A stretch of 64,000 bases of DNA from assembly GCF_000004075.3 (NCBI RefSeq), contig NC_026657.2, forward strand, positions 10,850,001 to 10,914,000. The letters run 5' to 3'. The notes under the pieces are model-generated. The model searched no databases. It had not been told where the DNA came from and worked only from the letters and a program-made list of their open reading frames with translations. Made by a program: the position numbers and the translations under genes. This document shows, one piece after another, positions 24,975-37,053 of the stretch (the stretch's first letter is position 1; every line of letters begins with the position of its first letter). Origin of the DNA: Cucumis sativus (taxonomy: Eukaryota > Streptophyta > Magnoliopsida > Cucurbitales > Cucurbitaceae).

Positions 24975-26329
24975 CTCTTAATGCAAATTCCCATTTTACA
25001 AATAATACCCATAAAATTAAAAATATATATATATACATTGAGTTATTTTTTTTCAATGTTTTATGTTTTACCATATAATATATTTTGTTGTATTAACGAA
25101 TATTTAATATTTTCTAATAAATATGTAATAAAGGTTATTATATACATATTTGATGTTTAAAGTAATTATATTTTTATCTGATATTTGTTGTTTTATTTTA
25201 TATTTTTTAGAAATTTCTATCAGCTGCTTCACATATCCAATTATATATAGAATTATGAGCCTAGCTAGTCACATTATTTTTTGTCTAACTCTCAAATAAT
25301 TTCTCCAAGATTTGATTATTACAGACATAAGTGAGAGAGAGAGGTTTTGATTGGAAATTCTTATGTATCCAACTTTCTGTCCTATATATGATTAAAAAAT
25401 TTACATACATACATGCATACATACATATATATATATATATAATCGATAAAATATATGGTTTGAATATTAATTAAATTTAAAACAATAAGTGATAAAAGAA
25501 GCTAAGGAAATGGTTACCATGCAAAATGCAGAACAGCCCACAGAAAAAATGGTTAAAATACAATCTCACTTCCTATACTCCAAATTGAAATGGTTAAGTA
25601 AAGAAATTGAAATGCATTTATTAGTTAAAATGAAAAGAATAGTGAATAATGATAATTGAAGAAAGGAAGGGGGGGAAAAAGCGAGGTAAGGTAAGGGTTA
25701 AGCATATGGTAAAAGTAAAAAAGGGTGGTTGAGATATGTGGGGTTAGGGTGAGCTGACATAGCACGTGCATGCGCCACAAGCTGGCGACGATAAGACTCG
25801 CCCTCATGGGTCAACGGATTTCGCCCATATCGTGGGGGAACAAACCTACCTTTTTCTTTCTTCTTCTTCTTCTTCTTCTTTTTAATACTCTTCCTCCTCC
25901 ATAGCTAATCTTCAAATTTCGACATTGATGGTGGTACACATTTTTAAGAAGGAATTATATAGAAGAACACAATTTTTTAAAAAATTAATTAATATTTACA
26001 TTGTATTGTTGATTGTTTATTTAATGTTTCATGAGTTTTTTTTTTATTATTTATTTAAATGTCAATCAATTCTTCATGTGGAGACGTGGAGTTGATATGA
26101 AAAAGAAAATGTAGGGTGTAAGATTGGGACAATAATAATGATAAGAAAAAAGAAAAAGAAAAATATTTAGAGAGAGAGGGTTTGAGAGTCACGTGTGTAT
26201 ATGAGTAAAACCCATTCCTATTTGGAAAAGAGAGAAATGGGCACCAATACTTTCTCCCATTGAGCCGTCGCTTCCCTAATTACCTACTTCATACACAAAA
26301 GAAAACGAAAAACATATCATTTGGATGTT

Positions 26330-26350
26330 TATATATATATATATATATAT
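26330..26350. repeat. (TA)n microsatellite
   Basis: About ten TA units followed by an imperfect extension (TTATATATAC), intergenic. Confidence 0.8.
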
Positions 26351-28573
26351 TTATATATACATATCCCCCAGGCCCATCGGCCATACACTTGCATGCATGC
26401 ACATTATATTATTTGGATGACCTACATTTTTGTTACGATCCATATCATCTCCCCATTTTGAATTTTGAGTTTCTTTCTGCCTTTCAGTAAATAGAGTGTA
26501 CCTGCTTACTAAGATTGTCAAAATTTTCTTTTCTTTTCAATTTTACGTGTACAGTATAGATCGACTCATTAGATACTTTTGAAAGTTACAACCAACTAAT
26601 TAAACTTGCAATTTAACTAAATCATCGTGTGTAAAAAGTAGAGTATCGAACAAATCAATTGTTGTATCGTGGATTGATAGTCACTATCTTGAAAATAAAC
26701 TACAACAATAATATGATCTCAATGCTAGATTGTTTAGTTATAGTAGGTTGAGTCTCTTCCATGGTTAATTAACACAATATCTTTCTCTCACATGACGCAC
26801 TAGTTGGGAAAAAATCAAATGAAAGTAAAAAACTTTGCTTAAATCGAAGAATTAGATCAATAATTTAAAGTTGTTTCGTTTTAGATCTAAAAAATTTAAT
26901 ACTTAAGCAAGGAGACAAAATTAAAAGTTTAATTCCATTGTTATGCACACTTTATCTATAATATGAGTTCAAATTTGATCACATTTTAGTTTCTATATGG
27001 TTTATTTCACTTTATTTACTAATTTATAACCCTATCAAGTTGATGACTTGATAAGTGACTATGTTTCTTTTTCACCAGCTCTTTTGACTTTAACCTTTAA
27101 TCTTTTTAGTGATTTTGTTGAGCATGGTACCTTCGCCCTAATCAACTTTGTTGGTACACAAAACAAACACCCATGGTTCTGTAAACGTTTAGCTTTACAA
27201 ATTATGTGAACAATTTTTTAATACAAGCACCAACGACAACGTGATATTGAAAATACAATCAAAGTTTTACATTAGTTAGATAAAATACAAGAATATAAAT
27301 TAAAGCAACCATCTCTATTGACATTAGATTCTTTAGAAGACAAAGCCACATGAGAATTATATTCTCAACGTGAACAATACATCATATTTCAAGATATTTA
27401 AAAAGGTGTTGTCCCTTGCTAACACATATATATGAGGAAAGGTTGTACGCAATGGGCAAAACTCGAGTCATTTTCAACAAAATACACAATAGCTTTTTGA
27501 GGCAAGGGATTATCCAATACTATTAGTATAACCAATTTTTGTTACATGTAAATACTATTTAAAAGTTTTCAAATTAACTATAATTATCACTATTTCAAAA
27601 TCTTTCCTTTGCTACAATATTCACTATTTAATATAGTATAAATATTTATTATCTTCAACAAATTAAAATAGTTAATCCATCAAATACTACGATAATGTTA
27701 ATAATAAAAAAAGAAAAATTGGTAATAAAATTGAAAATACAATAATTAACATTGAATAACTCCAAGCCGATTACGAAGGAAAACACTTTTTTTTCAAAAC
27801 ATTCATAACAATAAATTTTGAGAGTCTCAAATTAAAGAATTTTGAAAAGGGAATATACTTCAATTTTAAAACATTGAGAGAAAAGGAACAACAACATATA
27901 GGGGTGAAAATAATGTTTCAAAACTAAATACATTTTCATCAATCTAATTATTAATATCCAACAAATAGTTTGCTTTGTTGAAATATTCAAGTTGGTTATT
28001 CACCCTCCAATTTTATCAACTTAATTAATTGATGTTTAATTATCTATTAAATATATGATTATTATTGTTGTTGTTTTATCTTAAATTTGCTAATGAACTC
28101 TATCAAATTCAAGACTAAAATTGGAAAAATTTTAAAATATCATTGGACTCGTTTGTTCAATTTTAAAATTTAAGAAATTCTTTCTTTTCTCTTTATTAAT
28201 TTAATTTCTTTCCTTCACTAACTATTTTGTTTGTATATTGAAATTGCATAGTATTTTTTATTTTTTGGATCTAATTTGGGTATGATAGTTAGATTTTAAA
28301 ATTTTATATGACTAAGCAATTAATTAATTTAAAATAATTATATATGAAGTGAAATATAAAAAATAGTTAGTAAAGGAAATAAAAAGAAGAGTAGAAGAAG
28401 GTCGTCTTTTTCCGCACAGTTTCAGCCACGAGGAAGAGAGTGAGCAAAGTGGTGAGTGAAGCGTGGCGTTGGGTTTTGTTTTCGTTCAAATTTCAAATCT
28501 TCCACAAACTCTGTCCCCATCTTCTCTTATTTTTCTTCCTTTTTTTCTCTTTCCTCTAATCTTTTGAATTTTG

Positions 28574-28597
28574 ATTTCGATTTCGATTTCGATTTCA
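28574..28597 (+). repeat. Hexanucleotide repeat in the probable 5' UTR
   Basis: GATTTC is repeated four times, about 80-100 nt before the start codon of the coiled-coil gene and within its likely leader. Confidence 0.8.
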
Positions 28598-28675
28598 TCC
28601 ATCCCCATCCCAACCCTAATTCCCAATTCTTCACATTCTGATATTCCCCATTTCTATTTTTCGATCCCTGCTTCT

Positions 28676-30591
28676 ATGGCCGACTCCGACTCTTCCACTC
28701 CTTCCCCTGCTCCTCTATCAGCAGTGAGTTCTCTTCATTTTCTTCCTTTTCACTCTTTGATTATCCCCCATTTTTTTTTTCCACATACCCATCTTCTTCT
28801 TCTTTCAATTGCTTACTCAACCCCTTGCTTTTTCTATCTGACATTCTTATTTCTTCTGTTCACAGAAAAAGGAGAATCTAACCCCCATTGGCTCCAAAAT
28901 TACGGTATATATATTCTTTTTCTTTTTTTGGACTCTATTACTTTTATTTGTGAATTTTGCCTTGTGATGTTGAGATTATGAAGTTTAATTGTAAGATATT
29001 TGAGAACTAAATTGTACATTGTTTGAAGTTGGGATTTTGAGAATATGAATTATATGTGTTTGGGACTTTTCAGATTGTGCAGCTAAAGAGTGTTATGAAT
29101 GTAAATAAGAGATTTTTGAGTTTTCGGGTCCTGCTGATGTAGTATTAATAATTAACATGGTTTCCTAAAATGTGGGAAGTCCTGAGTTCAAATTTCTTTA
29201 GTGTCATTTCCTATTCGTTTCTTGTAATTGGATACTTGTAGGGTTATCTACTAATTTTCGAACTAGAGATGGGAAGGAAGGAGTGTTAAGAACATATAGA
29301 AAAAGTATATACATTAGCTTATTAGCTAAGTCTTTTGGGTGTGGGGTGTGATTTCAAAGTCTAACTGCCATTTAACTTTGATCTTCTGAGATTTTCCACG
29401 TTTGTTCTCAGGAATTGAACGAATCAAGATCAGAGCTGCTTAATAGAATTCAATCTCTTAAGCAGGTGAAATTTAGATTTACAGTGAGCCTGATTAAGCC
29501 CTTGCTCATTTTTAGTTGTTTCTGTTCTCTGATTTTGTAAACGTTCCCTGTGTTTGAGCATTATTTCAGGATCTCCAGAATTGGAGGTCAAAGCTAGACA
29601 CGCAAGTTCATACCTACCGCAGTGTAAGTTAATAGTAGTGAATTTTGTCTTGGCTTTTATTCTATTTGTTCATGCTTTTTTATGTATTCACATATTTCTT
29701 AAATGTAACTCCACGGTCCACCAGCCAGCTTGCCATGTTCTAAGATATTTGTGTTTGAGTTTCCTACAATGGGTCAACATGATCCATAATCAAGTTGGTT
29801 ATCCTAGAAGCCTACTGTAATCAGATCTTGTGGCTCATACAGACAGCCGGTTACTGTAGGGTAGACGTGATGTTGGTTAACTGATTCTTGGTAGTTCAAA
29901 CTTCAAAGAGATCTCAACTCAAGTCTGCTAATGTTTTCGTCGTGTAGGATATTTAATCCCTCAATACCTTGGTTTACAAGAAAATGTACGCATAGGCTAT
30001 TCATCATAATGAAATTTTCCCGTTTGTTGGTCATATCCATCGGTATCCCCCCTATTTCAATTTTATCTGTGTTCCTGCAGCATTTGATACGTATCTTCAA
30101 TGCTTCATGCAGGAACTCTCTGAACTCAAGAAATCACTTAATGTTGAAGTAGAGCACCTTCGCACGGTAAGGAGCAATGCTTCACATATTGAATATGCCT
30201 TTAAACTTTTTTATGCCATTTGGAAGGGCAATAAATTTGTAACATGAAACCAGGAATTCCAAGAACTAAGGACTACGCTTCAGCAGCAACAAGAAGATGT
30301 GACTACTAGCTTGAGGAACTTGGGTGTAAGTTCTATTTCTAACAAGTACTGACTTTCAGACTAAAATATACAAATGAATTTCGTCAAAACACCACCAACC
30401 CATACTGTCTCACCATATTCGTGACCAATATATTGAAGAAAGTTATGAAATGCTAGCAGCTTCAGGATGTTTCTGTGGACAATAATGAGACACAACATCA
30501 ACATCCAGTAGGAAGCCCCGACAAGGAAGATGCAGACGAGGCTAAGAAGGATAACTTAACAGAGGAGAAAGGTAATGAAGCTGAGAATTAA
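28676..30591 (+). CDS. Small coiled-coil protein of unknown function (7 exons)
   Basis: Exons are 28676-28723, 28866-28904, 29412-29465, 29570-29623, 30113-30166, 30254-30325 and 30460-30591. All six introns are GT-AG and phase 0. The product is 150 residues. The N-terminus is Ser/Pro-rich (MADSDSSTPSPAPLSA), then KKENLTPIGSKIT, then a long coiled coil (about residues 30-105), then an acidic, Glu/Lys-rich tail. Exons 3, 4 and 5 are each exactly 54 nt, encoding 18 residues; exon 6 is 72 nt. Their products align with each other: acidic at position 1, Leu/Phe at 2, Arg/Lys at 6, Leu at 9. Leucine-type residues are spaced 3-4-4-3-4, a heptad plus a hendecad. I recognise this as resembling an uncharacterised conserved plant protein but cannot name it. 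No enzyme motif or membrane segment is seen. Exon joins were placed by eye; every join keeps the frame open. Confidence 0.82.
29135..29200 (+). mobile_element. Weak SINE-like piece in intron 2
   Basis: Within intron 2 of the coiled-coil gene, GTAGTATTAATAATTAAC resembles a degraded box A and CCTGAGTTCAAATTTC (29181-29196) a box B. It lies in the opposite orientation to candidates A to C. The box A match is poor. Confidence 0.3.
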
Positions 30592-33500
30592 GTGGCAGTT
30601 TTAGCATGGTACGTTTCTAAGCTTTTCATTGCATGGTAAGAGAATCTTAGCAGTTCTCTCTAGGCGATGGATTTCCACATTTTTCTATTTTGCATCATGC
30701 TCTATTTAAATTTCAATCTTTGTAACGATAGGGTTCTTTCAATATTTCCCATTGAGGTGTTCTATGATATCTCCACCCTTTAGAGCTGATCTATCTCTTT
30801 GGCTATGTCTCTTTCTCTAAATAACTATGGAGTTTATGTTGGACAAACTTTCAGTACTTCATAGCATTGGTTCATTGAAGAACGACGTGTTTCTTGGTTC
30901 TATATTTCTCTCAGTTATAAAGAATTGTGGGGCAGAGTAGTTATTCTTCTTGCAAAGGCTTGGTTTTGGTAACTATTTGGTTCGTGATTTTGATTTTTTG
31001 AAAATTGTATTTGCCTTCTTGTAATTTCTTTTGCGGTTTAACAAAACATAGTAACTTATGGATGGAAGAAGTGATTATAAGTTTAATTTCTAAAAGACAA
31101 ACAGTAACCAAACCAAACACCATTCAAATACGTATATTAGCATATTGATGTAAACTCGAAGATCAATACTTTGGTATCAAAATTAGGCTTTTGTTCCTTG
31201 AAATTTTTAGCTTAACTAATTAAATTAGTATGATAGTTCTAGTTGACGTATGTTTGTTAAACTATGTCTTAAGTTTTCTTTTTTGTTATTTTGATGTATG
31301 TATTTTCAAATTTTTCAATATTTTTACATTTTTACAAGCGTTGGCATAATTTAACGAACTTTTTTGTAAAATAAGAACTCTTTAATACAAGTTTATGGTT
31401 ATATTTAAGATTTTTTATTTTATTTTTGTGAAAATCACATTTTAAGAAAATTAGTGAGTAAAGTCATGCTAAAATTTCAATAAAGAAAAAAAAGAGATAG
31501 AAGTTTGAAGGGATGAAATGCATAGTTTAAGTATAAGAATCAAAATGAAAATGATTTTAAATCAATCAAAATTATATAAACGAAATTAGAATTAAGTTAT
31601 TTTATTTTTTACTACCAATTAGAAATAAATTTCAAAGCTTCACGAAGCAATTAAATATTAAATTCAAATTTCAACCACAAAAATCATATACCCAAATGAA
31701 GCTACATACAAAAAACTGAGTTTAATAAATCTCCTAAATAAAGCTAATAACACTATAGCTTTTATTTTTTCATTCAAATCTTAATAATGGAGCATCTACC
31801 AAAGCAACCATAATTGAACTTGCATATAACATAGAACACATTGGTTGGTGATTAAGAGGCCTACATTTACAATCCAAAACTATACATATAGACTAAAAAT
31901 ATTACTAGATGTGTAAGAAGAAAAATACTTACGTTTGTTTAGGTTTATACATTTGATCAAATCATCCAACGAATGAAACGAGATCATTCAAATATGGGTC
32001 GTGTAAGAAAGATAAAGATGGTCAAATAATTGAATTTTGTACAATAATGTACGATTTGATTTGATTTATATTTATTTATTTTGGGAAAATATAGATTTGG
32101 AAAGGTTTTCTTGACATCAATGAAGCTTTAAATTTGAAATGTACTTTTAACTTCACACGCACATCAACATTATTCATTTTATTTTCCCAACGATATGAAT
32201 TTACATTTTCCGAAGCAGAGTTGGTGGGATCACTTTAATTTTCTCACAATTATTAAAATATCAATTATTATTTTCTCAACCAACAAATTTGGTCACTTAA
32301 AACTACTCCTATTTATTTCCCTTTATTACCTCTTATTAAATATTAATCCCAAAATTTAAAATAAAAAGGAAAAAAAATCTCAAAAGTTTAAAATATGGAA
32401 TAACTAGTAATTAACTTAATCAAAATTTCCACCACTTAAAAAACATACAGAGGTGGGATAATCTAAAAACTGCTTCTAACATGGTGTTGGTTTTGTTGAG
32501 TTATACTTGGATTAGATTGTGTTTGGCTGTCTAGTTTCACACACCTAACCAAACCCATATATGGTATGTGGAGATTGTTTGCTTTACCAAAGCTTGGGAC
32601 TAGCTACAAAGATGAAGTAATGTAAACCCAAACTATAGAAAATTAGAGTTATTAAGTCCATCTCTGAAGCTATATAACCAAATACAAGCTAACATAAAAG
32701 ACTTTTGAAACCTATTTTCACCTCAAAAATTCAAACAATAGGGTCATACATTTAAACTACCAAGTTCTGTAAAACTAAACTATACACAAAAGAATAAGAT
32801 ATAAGATAATGAGAGAGCAGCTAGGAGTTTAATGACAAACAAGACTTGGAAGTGCTACAAAACAGAGGAAAGGGTAAAGGGGCTGTTTGCTGTTTTCATT
32901 TATACATTGTTAATTGTGTTGTCCTTTTTACCTTCATAACTTCTGGCTGTCAATCAAAATTATATATGTTGCGTGGGAAAATGGGAGTGTTCTCTCTTTT
33001 CACTTATTTGCAAATATATAAATTCACTTACAACTGTAGGGCTGTCTGTATCAAGTTGTCATCTTAACTATGTTTGCCTTTACTCAGAGATCATCAGATG
33101 CCCCTTGGCCATGGCCGCACGTCTACCTAAAGGAAATGTGGCCTTTTTTTTCTTTTTGTTTACAGACAGAATACAACATTGGTTTTAACCAGCTCATGCA
33201 TTATGTGGTTCATTCAATGCATGAGAGAGAGAGGCCAACAAATTTATTTTTGACTCGCTATTTATTAGCGATACTAGGACTCCTACCTACTTCGTGAGAA
33301 TTCATCTAATAAATTCTCCTTAGTATACTCACAAGTTTTTCAACCTTCTTCAATAGATTGGGAGAGTGTTTAGTCCGCTGACTTCATAAGTCGGTTTTAA
33401 GTAACTTCATCAAATTCATTAGTGTTCACTATTGAAGTTTGTACATTTATTGAAAAACTTTAGCTAAACTTTGATTTTCTAACTTTAACATATTAACTAC

Positions 33501-34610
33501 ATGCTTTAGAACTCAACTTAGCACCTCTAGCACTACAAAAGGATACGTTTGGATTAACTTAATTATGAGTGTTTTAAAGCTCTATTTAAACACTTGAAAA
33601 TTTAAGGGGAACAAATGTTACGTCTTGATGTGTTTGTTCTCTTATTGCTACTTTTCGTAGTCGTATTCTTGACAACAAGAATGTAAGGTTGATTACTAAC
33701 ACTTTAATCAGATTTTTAAATTTTACTTTGTTTGTTTTGAATGTCTTTGCTTGGATTCCCTTTTGAAATCTCAATCAATTTCAAAATATGAAAACAAGTT
33801 ATTTGATAAGAACAGCTTTTCCTAGCATCTAAGGTTTGGAATTAAAAAAAAAAAATACTTGTAGGAGGTAGGGCTATACAGGACAAAGGAAAACCTAATT
33901 TGAAAACCAAAATCACTGGCAAAACCTAATAGAAAATGTAGAAGAAAAGAAATCTTAGATGGGCTGTGGCAAAGATTTCTCAACTTCCACATAAGGAAAA
34001 CCCTCATTGGACAAATCTTGGTATTCTTAACTCCTATTAATCAATCGTCATTAATGAGTCAAATAGAAGAGGAAAGGGTTGCACCAAAGTAAGCTTGAAA
34101 AGGCGAGGATGTGATTGTGAATGAATGTAGGGATTATCTAATTGGGAGAAGATAATAGTATTATTATACATTGGGTGAAAAGAGAAAAAGAACAATAAAT
34201 CTTGAAATGTGATACAAAGGAGGATTAAACAATGGGTCAATCTAGATTAAAGAGGGAGAGGGAGTAGTTCAGATAATTAAAAAGACCATTTAATGCATGA
34301 TGATTTTTTAAATTTGTTAAAAAGAGTTTTAGAGTTTCCAGGATATTTGTTGGGAGAGAGTGAAACCTGGCAGCCTGCTTTTAAATTCCACTATAATTAC
34401 GGGGAGAAAGCTAGGAAAGCTGCTACTCTTTTGTCATTTTCTTGATAGACCAGTGCTCTTTTCGAACTCCCTTCTTCAATACTATGTATATAGCAAATCT
34501 ATGGAATAATGACTCCTCGACTCCATAGTTTCACTTTCAATCTCTCTTTTTGAACCAGAAGCAGATTTTTGGTCATTCCCGTCTCTTACTGAACTGGGAC
34601 TTTCCTTCCA
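30592..34610. other. Intergenic DNA between the coiled-coil and HIPP genes
   Basis: The first 350 nt read like 3' UTR. The rest is AT-rich. A somewhat less AT-rich part at 32.85-33.3 kb contains a 10-bp hairpin (33193-33225) and the palindrome GGCCATGGCC, with short overlapping open frames that look like no known protein. No gene is supported. The last 250 nt should hold the HIPP promoter and leader. Confidence 0.55.
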
Positions 34611-35777
34611 ATGGCTGTGGTATGTTCTGAAGCAGCACCCTCACAACCACTCAGAGCACAGGTAAATAAATGCCTACTCTTTCTTACCAAGTTTTGAACT
34701 TTTTCTTTTTCTTTTTCATCTCCTCAGGCATTCCCCCGTTCATCCCCTTCTTTTCTTTGCAGGTTTGGGTCTTGAAAGTTTCTATTCACTGTGAAGGGTG
34801 CAAGAGGAAGGTTAAAAAGGTTCTACAGAGCATTGATGGTACCATTCCAAATTGTACACTTTTACTGTTTTTGGTTTCAAATGTGAGAAAATTAACAACT
34901 GATAGTTCCAATTTTTTTCCTTCCATGTTAGTTCTTTTACCAGTGAAGTATAGGATTTGGGAACTTTTACAAGTTGCCCTTAGTCTAAAGCTTTGGAAGT
35001 GATAACCTTCTTAATCTTGTAGGCGTTTATACGACCATTATTGACTCAGACCAACAGAAAGTTACAGTCACTGGAAATGTTAGTCTTGAGACTCTGACCA
35101 AGAGGTTGGGAAAGGCAGGTAAACATGCGGAAATATGGCCAGAAAAGCAAGCGGGAAAAGAGAAACAGAGCATCAAGATGTTGGAGACTAACAAAGGGAA
35201 AGACCAAGAAAATGTAAGAAGTCCAGGTACTAATAAAGCTTCAGCAAAGAAGGTTGAGTTTAAGGTCAGCCCTGTCAAGAAAAACCATGAAGAACAGAAT
35301 AACAAGTCAAAGAATATTGGAAGCTCTCCCAAGAAACCTCCGGCCAGGGAGGCCACGCCGGCTTCCGGCTCCAAGGGCAGTACTACTGGACAAGAGGGTT
35401 GTTCTCCAGACAAAAGTAGTGAAAAGAGGAAAATGAAGGGGCATCCAGGTAATAACATTAGTGATAAATCAAGTTCAATCCCCCAAAATGGACATGGGCT
35501 ATTCAATGAGGATCTAGAAGTGGGCCTAAAAAATGGTAACCCAATGACACACCAAATATACACAGGCCCAAAGGGTTATATTTTCCCTCCACCTATTTTG
35601 GGGTTAAATTACAATGCGCCTCATTTAGGTAAAGGTCCTGAATTTTTTTACCATGTCCCACCGATTCCATATTCATATTCAAATGATCCGACAGACAACT
35701 ATGAGGATCAAGCAAAGCCACAGACGTACCTGGATTATTTCAGTGAAGAGAATGCCCATGGATGCTTCATCATGTGA
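34611..35777 (+). CDS. Heavy-metal-associated isoprenylated plant protein (HIPP)
   Basis: Three exons, 34611-34661, 34763-34838 and 35023-35777, encode 293 residues. Introns are GT-AG; the second splits a Gly codon. An HMA domain (about residues 18-85) begins VWVLKVSIHCEGCKRKVKKV, and Cys27 and Cys30 form the CxxC metal site. A long Lys/Ser/Glu-rich linker follows, then a Pro/Tyr-containing region. The protein ends in Cys-Phe-Ile-Met, a CaaX box expected to be prenylated and to anchor it at a membrane. HIPPs bind metals such as Cu, Zn or Cd and act as metallochaperones or stress factors. The intron positions and the LQSIDGVY junction match the HIPP group with one HMA domain and a long tail. 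Start MAVVCSEAAPSQPL is the only ATG in frame before the HMA exon. The gene is convergent with the PP2C gene. Confidence 0.93.
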
Positions 35778-37053
35778 TGTACTAACATCAAGACAATATC
35801 GAAATCAAGGGCAAGATATGGTAATTTGAAGTCATGGTTTTATGTAGTAAAACAGCGGAGGATGAGTATAGATGTACATGAGTGAGATCCAAAATGACAG
35901 GAAGGTTAGCAAGTAGAAAAGTTTTGAAGGGCTGGGTGCTTCTAATTTTTGGTTTAAAAGAACATTTAGGTTTATTGTGCTCTCTTTCAAGTGAAACTTT
36001 CTGCAAATTTCTAATGACACTAACTAGGAGTAATCTAGAAAAATTATTCAATTTCAAGTTTGTCCCAAAAGTTCAATGATTGAACAATTTTCAGCTTGAG
36101 ATAGTTTTTCTATTTAGAACAAAAGAATTTATACTACACCATGTAAACGGTGTATACCTATTCAGCATTATGCATTTGTTTACTTTTACGCTAACATTCC
36201 ATTATCCACTCAAATCCTAACTACCCCCATCTGACATTGTCGTATCTGAAGCTAAAGAGAAAATGGCAGAATAAGTTAAAATAGTATGTAGTTACCAGTC
36301 TTCCCAGTTCCCAGTATCTTGGATCCAAGCAATTCAGAATACAATAGTATTAGCATTCAAGGACCGTTTTCCCCTCTAATATTTTGTGCATCTTGGACCA
36401 ACCAGCAAGTTAATTTAATTTAGTGCCATTGCCGAGATGGTGTAAGAATGTAACAATATTTACGTGGTAGAGGAAAGATACACTGATCCATAACTTGGTG
36501 AATATATCAAAATCAAATGCAGAATCTAGCAGATCCTATAAGAAGTGCACTACTAGCATTTTCTTAAAGTTAAAAAAAAATGTGTGAAAAATCAAACTTG
36601 TAATGTATGCCTTATCCATTTAGCGACATTTGGCTTGTTGCATATTAGAATAAGCGTATTTAACTTGAAAAGAGAGATTGACCACAATGGAGAAGAAACA
36701 ATGATCTTTGTGATTAGAATCTTCAGAGATATCATTCAGACCCTAAGACAGTCCTTTGTGGTTACATCCAAACTTTTAACTTTTCTTGGATCTTTCAGCA
36801 TTTATCTCTAAGAATAAGAGACTTCGCTATAATTAAAATGTATTTTATTGTAAAAGTACAAGAACCTGATCCGAGAACAAGAGGTTCTTTGATCAGATTT
36901 TGAGCCAAATAATGAAAAGAAACATAAGGACCCTATCAAAATCAATTGTTTCTCACTTAGATACATATAGTATGAGAACTACCACCACAGGTCTAAGTGC
37001 ATAACTACGAAATAAAAATGAGCTAATGCAGGCAAAAACAGCCAAATTTAAGC
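35778..37053. other. Convergent intergenic region, HIPP and PP2C 3' ends
   Basis: The two genes end tail to tail, 1276 nt apart, so this stretch carries both 3' UTRs. It is AT-rich with short open frames only. No additional gene, RNA or repeat is clear. Confidence 0.6.

Noticed and set aside
33070-33297. 75-codon plus-strand frame in the region before HIPP
   Set aside because: No recognisable motif, overlaps other short frames, no splice partners found.
35027-35563. 178-codon minus-strand frame under HIPP exon 3
   Set aside because: Antisense shadow of the Lys/Ser-rich linker; the plus strand has clear HMA and CaaX evidence.
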